64,000 bases of DNA from Rhyzopertha dominica (Eukaryota; Arthropoda; Insecta; Coleoptera; Bostrichidae): NCBI GenBank assembly GCA_025024175.1, contig QCXZ01000041.1, forward strand, positions 20,207,786-20,271,785, read 5' to 3'. The notes under the pieces were generated by a model. It saw nothing but the letters and a program-made list of their open reading frames with translations. It did not search any database and was not told where the DNA came from. The position numbers and the translations under genes are program-made. Below, piece by piece: positions 1 through 9,262 of the stretch; the first letter of the stretch is position 1; every line of letters begins with the position of its first letter.

Positions 1-1676
1 TTTACATTACACTGATCAAAAAGATATGTTTAATTATTTATTTCGATCCAAACGGAAGAATTACAACACTGAAATCATTTATGTACAACAATATCACGTT
101 AAATTTGATTGAATAAAGAAATCTTAGCGATTGTAAAACACGAAACTCTTCATATTACCAGCGGTATTAAAAATATCACTATCGATCGTCGTAAATATTG
201 TCGTAGTCTTCTGTATTTTTTTTGCCGAACGTTCGCACGGTGGTCCCAATACGTCGGCGAATTTTAAGCACACCTAACACACTGATATTAATTTTTCGTT
301 GATAAAAAACCTGTTTTGGCCTATCGGCGTAGGACCACATCAGCACGATACCTTTTAAGTTATCCGGCAATCTGATAGCCCTATCATCAGTTTGTCGCTG
401 CTAGACTCATTGTAAAGTAACATAGGAGTAGTTGGACAAACAGAGAGAGAGAGTTCAAAGTATCTAACTTTAGCACCGTTTCTGGTACTTGCATCTTTAG
501 TTGTAATTTGCGAGCTAAAATGTCCGTTGGGACTCACTACTGCCAACCAATATTTCGGAACTTAAAGGATAATAAAACAAAAAATAACATTCTGAATCAA
601 AATCTTCCATGCTTTATAAAAAATAAATCTGCATTAAAGAAATGAATTTACATTAACAATGTTAATAACAAAGTAAATCGTCACTATTTAGGTATAGCAG
701 CACTTAGATTATTTCCTAATACTATTCAAGAACATATTAGGGTGCACTTGGACGAATGCTTCTGGCGTAATGATTGGGTTATTTATATAGGCAGGTCTTT
801 AAACAGTAGTGACTAAAAAAAGTTATACCAACCAAGCACGCGAAGCACCTCTGTCCCGTTTGTTAAGTCCTAAATGAAGCGGGACGGTGGAGAAAAGAAT
901 TTCCAATATTGCGGTGTCAACATTAAGAAAAAATGAGAGCCTAAACTCAGCGGTATACGAAGCACTAATAAATAGATTAGTCAGGAAAAAAAAGTGGGTT
1001 CCAAAACTTAAGCGCGCCAGAGTTTTTGCACTTACATGATGAATTCATTCATTCAAATATAGAAAACTCGCCCGCAAATGACTATATTTTCCAAAAACAA
1101 ATGTCACATTATAAAAATTGATGAGCACTGCCCTACTACATGCCAATGATCGTCTGTATATCAGCCAATCACTGATAAATGGGTAAGTAACACGTATATA
1201 GATAAGTATGTTTCTGAAGATATCATATTTTTGTAGCTTTATAATGATTCTGAGTGAAAGGTAGGTACAGATAGTTGGTTGACGGATATGTCATAAAAAT
1301 AACCGCTAATAGACAAGTGAATTACAGGACTTCTTTTCCTATATGCCATAACAGAACCCTTTTTTATCAACCATCTACAGTAACGGCAACCAAATACAGA
1401 GCCGCTCAACATTTTAAATTTTCCTTTCCGCTTGTTATATAGTTTGTTACATAGTATGTGAAACATAAATTATGCTCTCACAACGTCACCCAATGAAAAT
1501 CTCAAGTTCAAGATGGTAAGACAGGGTTAAACAGCGACAAGCTTCTGATGCGGCGTCCAGATCGCGCTTTAAACTGTAAAATCAAAGGCACAACGCGGAA
1601 AGATATGGCAAGGTACTTCCCTCGTTGCTTCTTTGATCACTTGAGGATAATATCATAACATATCCTCACGTTGTTG
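1..1676. other. 3' UTR and downstream flank of the TMTC gene
   Basis: No coding region is convincing here; the short ORFs on both strands match nothing I know. The part next to 1677 should be 3' UTR. A small hairpin (GAGGATA at 1643 and TATCCTC near 1668) sits just after the stop. I saw no AATAAA on the minus strand between about 640 and 1677. One occurs near position 38, so the transcript end cannot be placed. Confidence 0.4.
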
Positions 1677-1829
1677 TCAAGTCATAACACTATGTAGCTT
1701 ATGCAAGTTTGTAAGCGTTGTCACATCGTTCGGCTGCAGCCTGAGGGCTTCTCTGTAGCTGACAGCCGCTTCCGTGTATTTTCCGTTTAGATGCAAAATG
1801 GCGCCTAGGTTTGTGTGGCCCCGGGCATC
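1677..1829 (-). CDS. TMTC2: TMTC-like gene, terminal coding exon (fifth TPR and stop)
   Basis: This exon encodes 50 residues and a TGA stop at 1677-1679. The acceptor on the minus strand is a T-rich tract ending in CAG at 1832-1830, and the exon opens with GAT in phase 0. Its product begins DARGHTNLGAILHLNGK and runs through YREALRLQPND, a canonical TPR helix pair with the Asn-Leu-Gly, Tyr, Ala and Pro positions expected. It continues as a short capping helix (LTNLHKLHSVMT). In TMTC proteins this last repeat closes the C-terminal superhelix in the ER lumen. The previous exon lies 18.1 kb away because the intron has taken up a 6-kb BEL element and several older elements. The tail is shorter than the vertebrate tail I recall, so an alternative 3' end is possible. 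Confidence 0.88.
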   Translation of the reverse strand, partial: DARGHTNLGAILHLNGKYTEAAVSYREALRLQPNDVTTLTNLHKLHSVMT

Positions 1830-2629
1830 CTGGAACAAAATTTAAATATTTGAATTACGTCAATTACGGAGTTGATTAGCTGTAATATTTGCTTTAGAAT
1901 AGTGTTTGTGTAATGATGTGTGTCAAGTCTGCTGCTTGCGTGAGGGTGGGAGTCTCCTAGGCAAACATGTATACTGTTATCTACAATCAGGCTTGACGTA
2001 TAAATATAGGTTGTAACCCTGCGGGACAAGAGCATAATAAGCAGGTAACGATACGTACAACTCAACCTTAAATGTTACTGCCACTGAATTGTGCGTCTTT
2101 TTTGAGGCATGGAATAATATCTTGCAAATTTAACTGAAGTACACTGCGTGTTTTGATTGCCATTTTCGTCTGCATTCACGCCATAATAATTCAAATACAC
2201 AGCAGTATAAATACAGTTCTTCTTGCTATGAGTTATGTCCCACTCCGACTGTAAATATTGCATTGAAATACCACGCTTGCCTGTTGTATAATATTTACCT
2301 ATTTATGTTTATTCAGTTATATATTTACATGGATACGGCAGCAATTTATTACATTTATATCGACAATTATAATTACTACAAATAATTAAAATTTTATGTG
2401 ACATTTTCGATTGATGGGAGCGAAGGGCTGATTGAGTAATATATAGGTATCTGTACTTCATATACCAATTGTTTTAGTAAAAAACGAGCACCTCTTAATA
2501 ATTCCTATCTGTTTGAAAGAGCATCACTTTTCAGGATTCTCATCGAACACGTTTCATCTCTTCAACATTCACTTGAACATGAATCAAATCAAGGCCATTG
2601 ACAGACAACTGACATTCTTTAGAAAGATA
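1830..2629. other. intron sequence without recognisable features
   Basis: This is the AT-rich stretch between the last exon and the BEL insertion. The short ORFs here look like chance; I see no domain, RNA gene or clear repeat. Confidence 0.5.
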
Positions 2630-2634
2630 AGGGG
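2630..2634. repeat. target-site duplication, left copy (AGGGG)
   Basis: AGGGG lies directly outside the left LTR and is repeated exactly at 8679-8683, the 5-bp duplication typical of LTR-element integration. Confidence 0.9.
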
Positions 2635-2862
2635 TGTTAGTTGTCGCCTTTAAGCAGGCGCTAGACTGGTGGACTGTATATAATGGAGACTCGGTTTCAA
2701 AACAATTCGTTTAATGAAACTGTAACGATTACAAACTTTTTTTAGAATGACTATTTAATGACACTGATGTATTTTTTTTGTCTTGACAGCTGATCACTTC
2801 TTTTTTGTATGTGGATTCATTGCATCGCTGCTGGCTTCCTGCTCTGCTTCGGGGCGCCAACA
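2635..2862 (-). repeat. BEL element 3' LTR
   Basis: A 228-bp LTR with TG...CA ends, nearly identical to 8452-8678. It has a run of eight Ts where the other copy has seven, and a G for C change near its inner end. ATTAAA, a variant polyadenylation signal, occurs twice on the minus strand (2754-2759 and 2710-2715). The stop codon of the integrase frame (2817) lies inside it. Confidence 0.95.
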
Positions 2863-4058
2863 TATCCCCCACCTTGAAACGCTCCGCTTTCAACATCTTG
2901 CGGAAGAGGACATATCTTCGGAAAACTTCTCTTGATTACTCCGTGACTCGTTCTGATAGAGGCCACGCGAGTAACACCGTCTTCTCCAGGATGAAGTTGT
3001 TGCACACGTCCCAATCGCCACTCAGTTGGCATGGTGTTATCTTCTTTAATTATTACAAGGTCTCCTTTTCGAATTTGGCCTTTAGCGCTTCGCCAGCAAT
3101 GTCGTTGTTGGAGTTCACTTAGATACTCGCGGCTCCATCGGCTCCAGAAATGTTGACACAATTGCTGCGCGAGTTGAAAACGAGTGAGTCTGTTTTGCTT
3201 GAGTTGAAGCAAGTCCTTGTCTGGTGCAGCCACTATCGGTCGGCCAATAAGGAAATGACCCGGGGTTAGAGAGATTAGATCGTTAGGGTCTGAGGAAAGT
3301 GGACACAGAGGCCGTGAATTCAAAATAGCCTCAATTTGAGTTAATACAGTAACGAGCTCCTCGAAAACTAGATTGGCGTTAGCAAGAACATGACGCAAAT
3401 GGAATTTGGTGGATTTCACTCCAGCCTCCCAAAGACCACCAAAGTGAGGTGAGCGTGGGGGTATGAACTGCCACTCGATAAGATCCTTTGAAAGGTTAGT
3501 GTAAATGTTATCCTGATTCGCTTTTATGAATTTGGCAAATTCTCTCTGGGCCCCGACAAAATTTGTCCCGTTGTCGGAAAATATTTTTGTGGGCTTTCCC
3601 CTACGAGAAATGAATCGCCTCAAAGTTTGCAGAAAGGCATCGGTAGATAAGCTTGAGACTGCTTCTAAATGAATGGCTTTCGTAGCCATGCAAATAAACA
3701 AGCAAACATAACATTTTTCTATTTTACCTCCGCGCCCCTTCCGGTCCTTTATTTGAAAAGGACCCGCGTAATCAACGCCTGTAACTTGAAACGGACTTGA
3801 TGGCGTGACGCGCTCTCGCGGTAAATCCGCCATCTTTGGTTGCACGTGAGAGGGTTTGAACCTAAAACACTGCAGGCAATTTCTTACCGTAGCACGGGCT
3901 AAACTACGACCACCTAAGGGCCAAAACTCGTCTCTTACGTGGGCCAAAAGAAGTTGTGGACCGCAGTGCAACATAGCTTTGTGTCTTTCGTCAAACAAAA
4001 GCTTAGTGAATCTGTGTTTGAATGTAAAAGAATAGGAAACCTTTTGTCGTAGTGACAC
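2817..4058 (-). CDS. BEL pol, integrase portion (displaced frame)
   Basis: This open frame carries the integrase half of the polyprotein. The listed start is a GTG that is not a real initiation site; the true product would come from the upstream gag-pol frame. By residue in this frame: an HHCC zinc-binding region (H26, H31, C61, C64) and a retroviral-type integrase core. The core has D96 in a DYAGPF motif, D162 in SDNGTNF and E211 in GGLWEAGVKS. From about 300 to 400 there is a DUF5641-type domain typical of BEL/Pao. The frame stays open to the stop inside the 3' LTR. It integrates the cDNA copy into host DNA. It overlaps the end of the gag-pol frame at 3935-4058, and a net one-base loss around 4015-4030 separates the two. 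That could be a mutation, a sequencing error or, less likely, programmed frameshifting. Confidence 0.88.
   Translation of the reverse strand: MSLRQKVSYSFTFKHRFTKLLFDERHKAMLHCGPQLLLAHVRDEFWPLGGRSLARATVRNCLQCFRFKPSHVQPKMADLPRERVTPSSPFQVTGVDYAGPFQIKDRKGRGGKIEKCYVCLFICMATKAIHLEAVSSLSTDAFLQTLRRFISRRGKPTKIFSDNGTNFVGAQREFAKFIKANQDNIYTNLSKDLIEWQFIPPRSPHFGGLWEAGVKSTKFHLRHVLANANLVFEELVTVLTQIEAILNSRPLCPLSSDPNDLISLTPGHFLIGRPIVAAPDKDLLQLKQNRLTRFQLAQQLCQHFWSRWSREYLSELQQRHCWRSAKGQIRKGDLVIIKEDNTMPTEWRLGRVQQLHPGEDGVTRVASIRTSHGVIKRSFPKICPLPQDVESGAFQGGGYVGAPKQSRKPAAMQ
2863..2876 (-). other. polypurine tract of the BEL element
   Basis: On the minus strand this reads CAAGGTGGGGGATA directly before the 3' LTR, the position and composition expected of the plus-strand primer for reverse transcription. 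Confidence 0.75.
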
Positions 4059-7000
4059 TCTGATCGACTGAGACGACCGCCAACTCTTAAAATTTGGTGA
4101 GCGTCTAGAAACGGAGATAAACTAGCTAACTGATTTTTCGGTTTTAGACCTTGGCCGTTTTGAAGCTCGCTAAAAACTTCAGGAAAGCTTTGATTTTGCG
4201 AAATCTGTGAAAGCAATCTTAAGGAAGTCCTTAACTCGAGAACTGCTAGAGGTCCTGTAGCACGTTGGTCTTTTGCGACCCTGCAATTGTTCGTAAACCG
4301 TTTGACGTAAGCCATGGTTCTTTGCATTCGGGTAAAATTAGAAAAATTTTCGAAAGGAAAATCAAGATTTGAATTGGGAACTTTAGCAGCAAGAACATGA
4401 GATTTGAGCTCAGGTATGGACTCTGGTTTTAGTTCTTGTTGAGTTGGCCAGTGTTGCTCTTCTAGTTTGAGCCAGTGCGGACCTTGCCACCACAATTTAT
4501 TGTTCGTAATTTCGGAGGGATAAAGTCCTCTAGACACGATATCTGCGGGGTTGTCAGCGCTTGGAATATGTCGCCATTTGTAACTTTCGGTTTGTATTTG
4601 CGAAACGCGATTGGCCACGAAAACCTTGAGAGCGCTTGGACTGGCATTGAGCCAGGCTAGAACTACAGTTGAGTCGGACCATAATACTATGCGGTTGAAC
4701 TCGATGTTAATTGATTTGGTAACTTTGCTGATTAGTTGCGAAAGAAGCAGAGCAGCACATAACTCCATTTTTGGAATGGTTATGGTTTTCATAGGCCCTA
4801 CCTTAGATTTAGCGCATAGCAGAGTTACTTGAGGACAACTGCTTTCATTCCGACTTAATAAGTAGACGCATGCGCCGTATGCTCGTGCGGAAGCGTCTGC
4901 GAACCCGTGTAGTTCGATTTCGTGCGCGTCTTTACAAATCGCGTGCCGTCGAATTTCCAGTTTGTTCAATAGCGGTAATTCAGATTTGAATTTTGTCCAA
5001 GAGTTTTCGATTGAATCCGGAAGAGGATCATCCCACGAAATTTTGCATGACCATAGATGCTGCATAATAAGCTTAGCAATGATTGTGCAGGGACTGAGAA
5101 GACCTAAAGCATCGAATATCCTGGCGATTAAGGAAAGTACCGAACGTTTTGTACTTTGTTGTGTTGAATTTAATTGCTCGACTTCGATATTGTAAGTTAA
5201 AATATCTGAGTGACATGCCCAAAACAAACCTAATGTTTTAGCTCTCTCGTTTGGCGCGAACTCGAGTACCCCGCAATCTTGCTTACATTTGATGTCGCTT
5301 GTGACCTCGACGTGGTTCGAATACCACTTTCTGAGTTCGAAACAACCTTTGCTTAGAACCGCGGAAACTTGTTCGCAAATGCGCTTGGCATGTTCGATTG
5401 AATTTGCTCCCGTTAAAAGGTCGTCAACATAGAAGTCGTGTTTGATAATTTTTGATATTTCCGGCATTGAATCAGAGCATTCATCCGCCAAGGCGAATAA
5501 GCAGCGTATAGCTAGGTAGCTCGCGGATGCCTGTCCGTAAGTCACCGTGTTAAGCAAATAAGTTTGTAGGTCTTCCGACGGATCAAATCGCCATAAAATC
5601 TTTTGCAAAGCCCTTTGAGTTTGCGTGACTTCGACTTGTCGGTACATCTTGGCGACGTCCGCTGAAATGACAAAGGCGTGTTTGCGAAACCTCATTAGTA
5701 TCGAAAATAAGTCGTCTTGCAAGACCGGACCTATCATTTGTATATCGTTTAGCGAGATTCCGCTTGTTGTGGGCGCTGAAGCATCAAAGACCACCCTCAA
5801 TTTTGTGGTTAAACTACTCTCGCGGAGCACTCCATGGTGAGGTGTATAATATTCGGCGCCTGCGCATGTATTTTTGCTTGATTCTAAGGTCATGTGATTG
5901 AGGTCCAAGTACTCGCGCATGAAACTAACATAAAGTTTTCTCAACGCATCATTTTTTAGTAATCTACGCTCAAGAGAAAGAAAACGTTTTTCCGCGGCCA
6001 ATTTTGACTCGCCCAAACACCCTGGTTCTCTTTTTAGTGGTAATGTGACGCTAAACCTACCACTCGGCAGTCTTTCTGTAGTATCTACGAATATGGCTTC
6101 GCATTGACTTTCTTCGAACGATATTGGCTTTGACATTATGCACTCTTCTTGCTCCCAAAATTTTGTCAGAGACGTGTGCAACTCTTGATTATTTATTGCG
6201 AGATTACACAAAGAAACTTTGCTTTGGGATGAAGATAGCGGACCGGACACGATCCAGCCGAACACCGTGTTTTGTAGAACAGGCCTTTGCTTGCCGCATG
6301 AAAACTTGCCTGGTACTAGTAATTCGAAAAAGACGTCTGCGCCTAAGAGGATGTCGATGGGACCTGGCATATGAAAGTTGTCGTCAGCCAGCATTTTGTC
6401 CGTGGGTATGTTGATTGCCTTTGCATTAATTGCTAGACTTGGTATTTCACCGGTTATTTCGGGAAGCGTAAAACAAGTGATTTTTTTGCGAAAACCACCT
6501 TGTAGCGAATGAATTTCTACCTGACATTTGCTTTGTGCTGTGGACATGCTGTTTGCCAGCCCGCTGATTTGTAGATCCGCCTTTTCTGTTTGTAAGCCTA
6601 ACATTTCGACTAATTTGGAACAGATGAAAGAGGACTGTGAACCGCTATCAAGTAGAGCTCGCACCGTGTATGATTTTCCATCTTTACCTATAATTCGTAC
6701 GCATGCCGTAGACAAAAGAACGTATCCCACGTGTAAAGAGTGAAAATTGCGCGAAAGAGAGGTTGCGGACACGTTTGTTTGCGAATTTGAACTTGTTTCG
6801 CTTTGAGAAGCGTTTTGCGCATTTTCGCGAGTGATTTTGACTTGTTCGTTGCTTGCTACGTTAGTCGAAGCAGGATTTGATTTTTCTACGTGCAGAAGTG
6901 AATTGTGCCACCCCTTGCACTTCTTACAAGGTCCTAATCTGCACCTAGTAACTGTATGCCCGCTTCGCAAACAATTCGGACAAAGTTTTGATTTTCCAAC

Positions 7001-8158
7001 AAAATTCTGACGCTGCTTTACGTCTAGCTTTGCGGAATCGTCACAAATATAAAGCAAATGGCTGCTTTTGCAAAATGGACAAGCATGATTTATGTTACTT
7101 GAAGTTGTATTTGTATTTGACGCGAGCAATGATTTAGAAGTTAGCTTTGAATCGCGTAGTTTCGCAGACTTATCGGATGTTTTTTCGTTATTTTTGAAAT
7201 CTAGCGTTTCTAGAAGGTTTGCGCGATTTTTCAAAAACTCTTTGAGCTCTGTCAATCGAGGAGAATGGGTCATGAACGCTGTATGCCGTTCCCATTCACG
7301 TAATGTTTGATTGTCCAACTTGGATGCAATCATAAAAATTAGAAGCGTGTCCCAATTTTCGGTTTTTTCTCCGAGTTGACTTAATGATCTTAAATGTTTT
7401 GACAAATCATCAAGAAGTTTGCGGATTTTAAAACACGATTCTTTTTGAATTGGTTCGAATGAGAAAAGTGCCTTAACGTGATTATGTATTAGTAGTTTGT
7501 TGTTATCATACCTCTCACAAAGAGTGCGCCACGCCAACGAATAGCTTTCTGCCACAAAATCTAGCGCTTTTATAACTTGGGAAGCAGTACCATCTAGTGA
7601 GGCACGAAGGTAATGATATTTTTGCATGGACGTAAGAGAGTCGTTTTCGTCTATGAGGCTTCGAAATGAATCGCGGTACTCAAGCCATGCGTCATAGTTC
7701 CCTTGGAATTTTGGAAGAGGAATTTCAGGCAGTTTTATGCCGAAATTCGCTAAAGTTGCTCCTCCCGAGGGCCTTTGGGATGCATTGCTAACTTCGCTCA
7801 TAGCGGGAGTATCCGACATATTGTTTGTTTGAATCTGTAAAATTGATTTTGCTTTTGACACTAATTTGAAGTAAGATTCCTCGAATTCCACACGTTGTGC
7901 GAGTTGCTCGTCAAGTTGAGACTCGTCAACGATTGTTTCGAGGTTTGTTTGGACTTCGTCGAATTTTGAGAACGTATCTTCGATTTTAGCTAGTCGTTCT
8001 TCATTTGATATGACTGTTTGAGGTTCTAGAACTTGTTTGTGCTCCTGCTCCGTGGCGGAGGGAAATGAAAGTGTTTCTAGAAACTTCGAAAAGCTCGTTA
8101 TTTGCGCCTTTAAAGAGGCACGTTTACGCGTAAACTTAGTGATTTCCTCAGCTGTCAT
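3935..8158 (-). CDS. BEL gag-pol: Gag, protease, RT, RNase H
   Basis: A 1407-codon frame encodes most of the polyprotein, starting at the first ATG about 290 bases inside the 5' LTR. Residues 1-110 look coiled and charged, and 140-300 match the Gag-type DUF1759 region. Cys/His motifs lie at 360-423, including a CCHC knuckle at 393-406. The aspartic protease signature LLDSGSQSSF has its catalytic Asp at 504. The reverse transcriptase spans about 750-960, with YVDD at 910-913. RNase H follows, with an acidic residue in LWSDST at 1162. The frame then crosses into out-of-frame sequence for its last 35 or so residues, while homology continues in another frame at 2817-4058. No other disabling change is visible, so this copy looks recently active. 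BEL elements normally have one continuous ORF. Confidence 0.92.
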   Translation of the reverse strand: MTAEEITKFTRKRASLKAQITSFSKFLETLSFPSATEQEHKQVLEPQTVISNEERLAKIEDTFSKFDEVQTNLETIVDESQLDEQLAQRVEFEESYFKLVSKAKSILQIQTNNMSDTPAMSEVSNASQRPSGGATLANFGIKLPEIPLPKFQGNYDAWLEYRDSFRSLIDENDSLTSMQKYHYLRASLDGTASQVIKALDFVAESYSLAWRTLCERYDNNKLLIHNHVKALFSFEPIQKESCFKIRKLLDDLSKHLRSLSQLGEKTENWDTLLIFMIASKLDNQTLREWERHTAFMTHSPRLTELKEFLKNRANLLETLDFKNNEKTSDKSAKLRDSKLTSKSLLASNTNTTSSNINHACPFCKSSHLLYICDDSAKLDVKQRQNFVGKSKLCPNCLRSGHTVTRCRLGPCKKCKGWHNSLLHVEKSNPASTNVASNEQVKITRENAQNASQSETSSNSQTNVSATSLSRNFHSLHVGYVLLSTACVRIIGKDGKSYTVRALLDSGSQSSFICSKLVEMLGLQTEKADLQISGLANSMSTAQSKCQVEIHSLQGGFRKKITCFTLPEITGEIPSLAINAKAINIPTDKMLADDNFHMPGPIDILLGADVFFELLVPGKFSCGKQRPVLQNTVFGWIVSGPLSSSQSKVSLCNLAINNQELHTSLTKFWEQEECIMSKPISFEESQCEAIFVDTTERLPSGRFSVTLPLKREPGCLGESKLAAEKRFLSLERRLLKNDALRKLYVSFMREYLDLNHMTLESSKNTCAGAEYYTPHHGVLRESSLTTKLRVVFDASAPTTSGISLNDIQMIGPVLQDDLFSILMRFRKHAFVISADVAKMYRQVEVTQTQRALQKILWRFDPSEDLQTYLLNTVTYGQASASYLAIRCLFALADECSDSMPEISKIIKHDFYVDDLLTGANSIEHAKRICEQVSAVLSKGCFELRKWYSNHVEVTSDIKCKQDCGVLEFAPNERAKTLGLFWACHSDILTYNIEVEQLNSTQQSTKRSVLSLIARIFDALGLLSPCTIIAKLIMQHLWSCKISWDDPLPDSIENSWTKFKSELPLLNKLEIRRHAICKDAHEIELHGFADASARAYGACVYLLSRNESSCPQVTLLCAKSKVGPMKTITIPKMELCAALLLSQLISKVTKSINIEFNRIVLWSDSTVVLAWLNASPSALKVFVANRVSQIQTESYKWRHIPSADNPADIVSRGLYPSEITNNKLWWQGPHWLKLEEQHWPTQQELKPESIPELKSHVLAAKVPNSNLDFPFENFSNFTRMQRTMAYVKRFTNNCRVAKDQRATGPLAVLELRTSLRLLSQISQNQSFPEVFSELQNGQGLKPKNQLASLSPFLDAHQILRVGGRLSRSECHYDKRFPILLHSNTDSLSFCLTKDTKLCCTAVHNFFWPT

Positions 8159-8431
8159 TTTGTATTGAATTCACGACTAGTTGTACTATTGAGGATAGGA
8201 TGAAGAAAAAGGAACGGACTCACCCCTTATTGGCTACCTACGTGACGCTCAGGAACCGCTCAGTCCTTGCCGACAAACTTGCGATGTAGCTTTGCAGATG
8301 TGCGCACTTTTTTCTTAAGAAAACGCAATTTAGCTGCAGCTTGACAAAAGACCGACACTTAAACTTGTTGCAGTCCCGAGTCCACTTACGCACGATTGCT
8401 GTTTGCTGATTCGTCGATTTCGTTCCAAAAT

Positions 8432-8448
8432 GCGGTTCGAATGGACCA
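8432..8448 (-). other. candidate primer-binding site of the BEL element
   Basis: Three bases inside the 5' LTR the minus strand reads TGGTCCATTCGAACCGC. A tRNA 3' end always finishes CCA, so a site opening with TGG fits a tRNA primer. I could not assign the tRNA. Confidence 0.6.
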
Positions 8449-8451
8449 AAT

Positions 8452-8678
8452 TGTTAGTTGTCGCCTTTAAGCAGGCGCTAGACTGGTGGACTGTATATAA
8501 TGGAGACTCGGTTTCAAAACAATTCGTTTAATGAAACTGTAACGATTACAAACTTTTTTTAGAATGACTATTTAATGACACTGATGTATTTTTTTGTCTT
8601 GACAGCTGATCACTTCTTTTTTGTATGTGGATTCATTGCATCGCTGCTGGCTTCCTGCTCTGCTTCGCGGCGCCAACA
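8452..8678 (-). repeat. BEL element 5' LTR
   Basis: A 227-bp LTR starting TGTTAG and ending CCAACA, matching 2635-2862 except for one base substitution and one T. It would hold the promoter for the minus-strand transcript; an AT-rich ATTATATAC stretch is a possible TATA element. Confidence 0.95.
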
Positions 8679-8683
8679 AGGGG
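8679..8683. repeat. target-site duplication, right copy (AGGGG)
   Basis: Exact match to 2630-2634, directly outside the 5' LTR. Confidence 0.9.
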
Positions 8684-8717
8684 AATTTATCAACAATGAA
8701 CTATTCCTTTACAATAT

Positions 8718-9262
8718 TTGTTCCTCAGACTAGTCTACAGTTGCCAGGTTAATTGGTATAACTCCAGATACTCAAGTGATTTTAATCTCTACTTGATACA
8801 ACAGGTACACACTCAAAAACCAAAACAACTTAATGTTTGGGTTGGCTTATTAGGGGATTATATTGTAGGTCCTTCCTTTCTTAAAAAATGTCAACGGTCA
8901 GTTTTATTTTAATAGGCTAGACAGACTAATCTGTTATATCACTGACATCAAGCAAGAAGACGAGTTAAATGAAAATGATCTACTTTTCCAGCAAGACGGG
9001 GCGTTGTCTTATCTTGCTGCCCTTTCATGAAATTTTTTGACGAGAGATTTAAGGGGTATTGGATTTGACGAAAAAGACATAGGGTAAACAGCAAGATCTC
9101 CAGATCTTACGCGTCTGGATTTTTCCTATTAGGAATATTTGAAGTCGAAGGCTTAGAAACTTGGGAGAATTACGCCAAAGAGTTGTGTTTGAGTGCCAGC
9201 AGTTAACCCCATAGTTCTTCAAAATGTCACGCAAGCAACTCAACGTTTGTATAAAGGATGAT
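8718..9262 (+). pseudogene. Tc/mariner-type transposase relic 1
   Basis: Broken frames on the plus strand spell out in order the conserved pieces of an insect Tc3-like (DDE) transposase. These are SCQVNWYNSRY (usual form HVNRHNCRYW), LNVWVGLLGDYIVGPSF, FQQDGALS near the second catalytic Asp, FFDERFKGYWI, and ARSPDLTRLDF carrying the third acidic position. A VLQNVTQATQRLY tail ends it. Stops and frameshifts separate the pieces, so it cannot be functional. The N-terminal half is missing; the fragment starts about 40 bases from the BEL target site. I could not find a convincing N-terminal half beyond the BEL element. Relics at 20805 and 30375 belong to the same broad family. Confidence 0.75.

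Larger units (their letters stand above)
2635..8678 (-). mobile_element. BEL/Pao LTR retrotransposon, young, one frameshift
   Basis: This is a complete 6044-bp element transcribed on the minus strand, the same direction as the host gene. It is bounded by LTRs of 228 and 227 bp beginning TGTTAG and ending CCAACA, and by a perfect 5-bp duplication AGGGG. Inside, in transcription order, are a candidate primer-binding site, a long gag-pol frame (Cys/His knuckles, aspartic protease, reverse transcriptase with YVDD, RNase H), an integrase frame displaced by a frameshift, and a purine-rich tract against the 3' LTR. The Gag region, the protease-before-RT order and the integrase followed by a DUF5641-like tail identify BEL/Pao. 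The LTRs differ by one substitution and one T-run length change, so insertion was recent. The element sits in the last TMTC intron, beside an older Tc/mariner relic. Confidence 0.95.

Noticed and set aside
4462..7310. Several plus-strand and alternative-frame ORFs of 60-96 codons
   Set aside because: They are antisense or off-frame shadows of the BEL gag-pol frame.
8425..8450. GGTTCGAAT resembling a tRNA T-loop
   Set aside because: It is the candidate BEL primer-binding site, complementary to a tRNA end, and not a tRNA gene.
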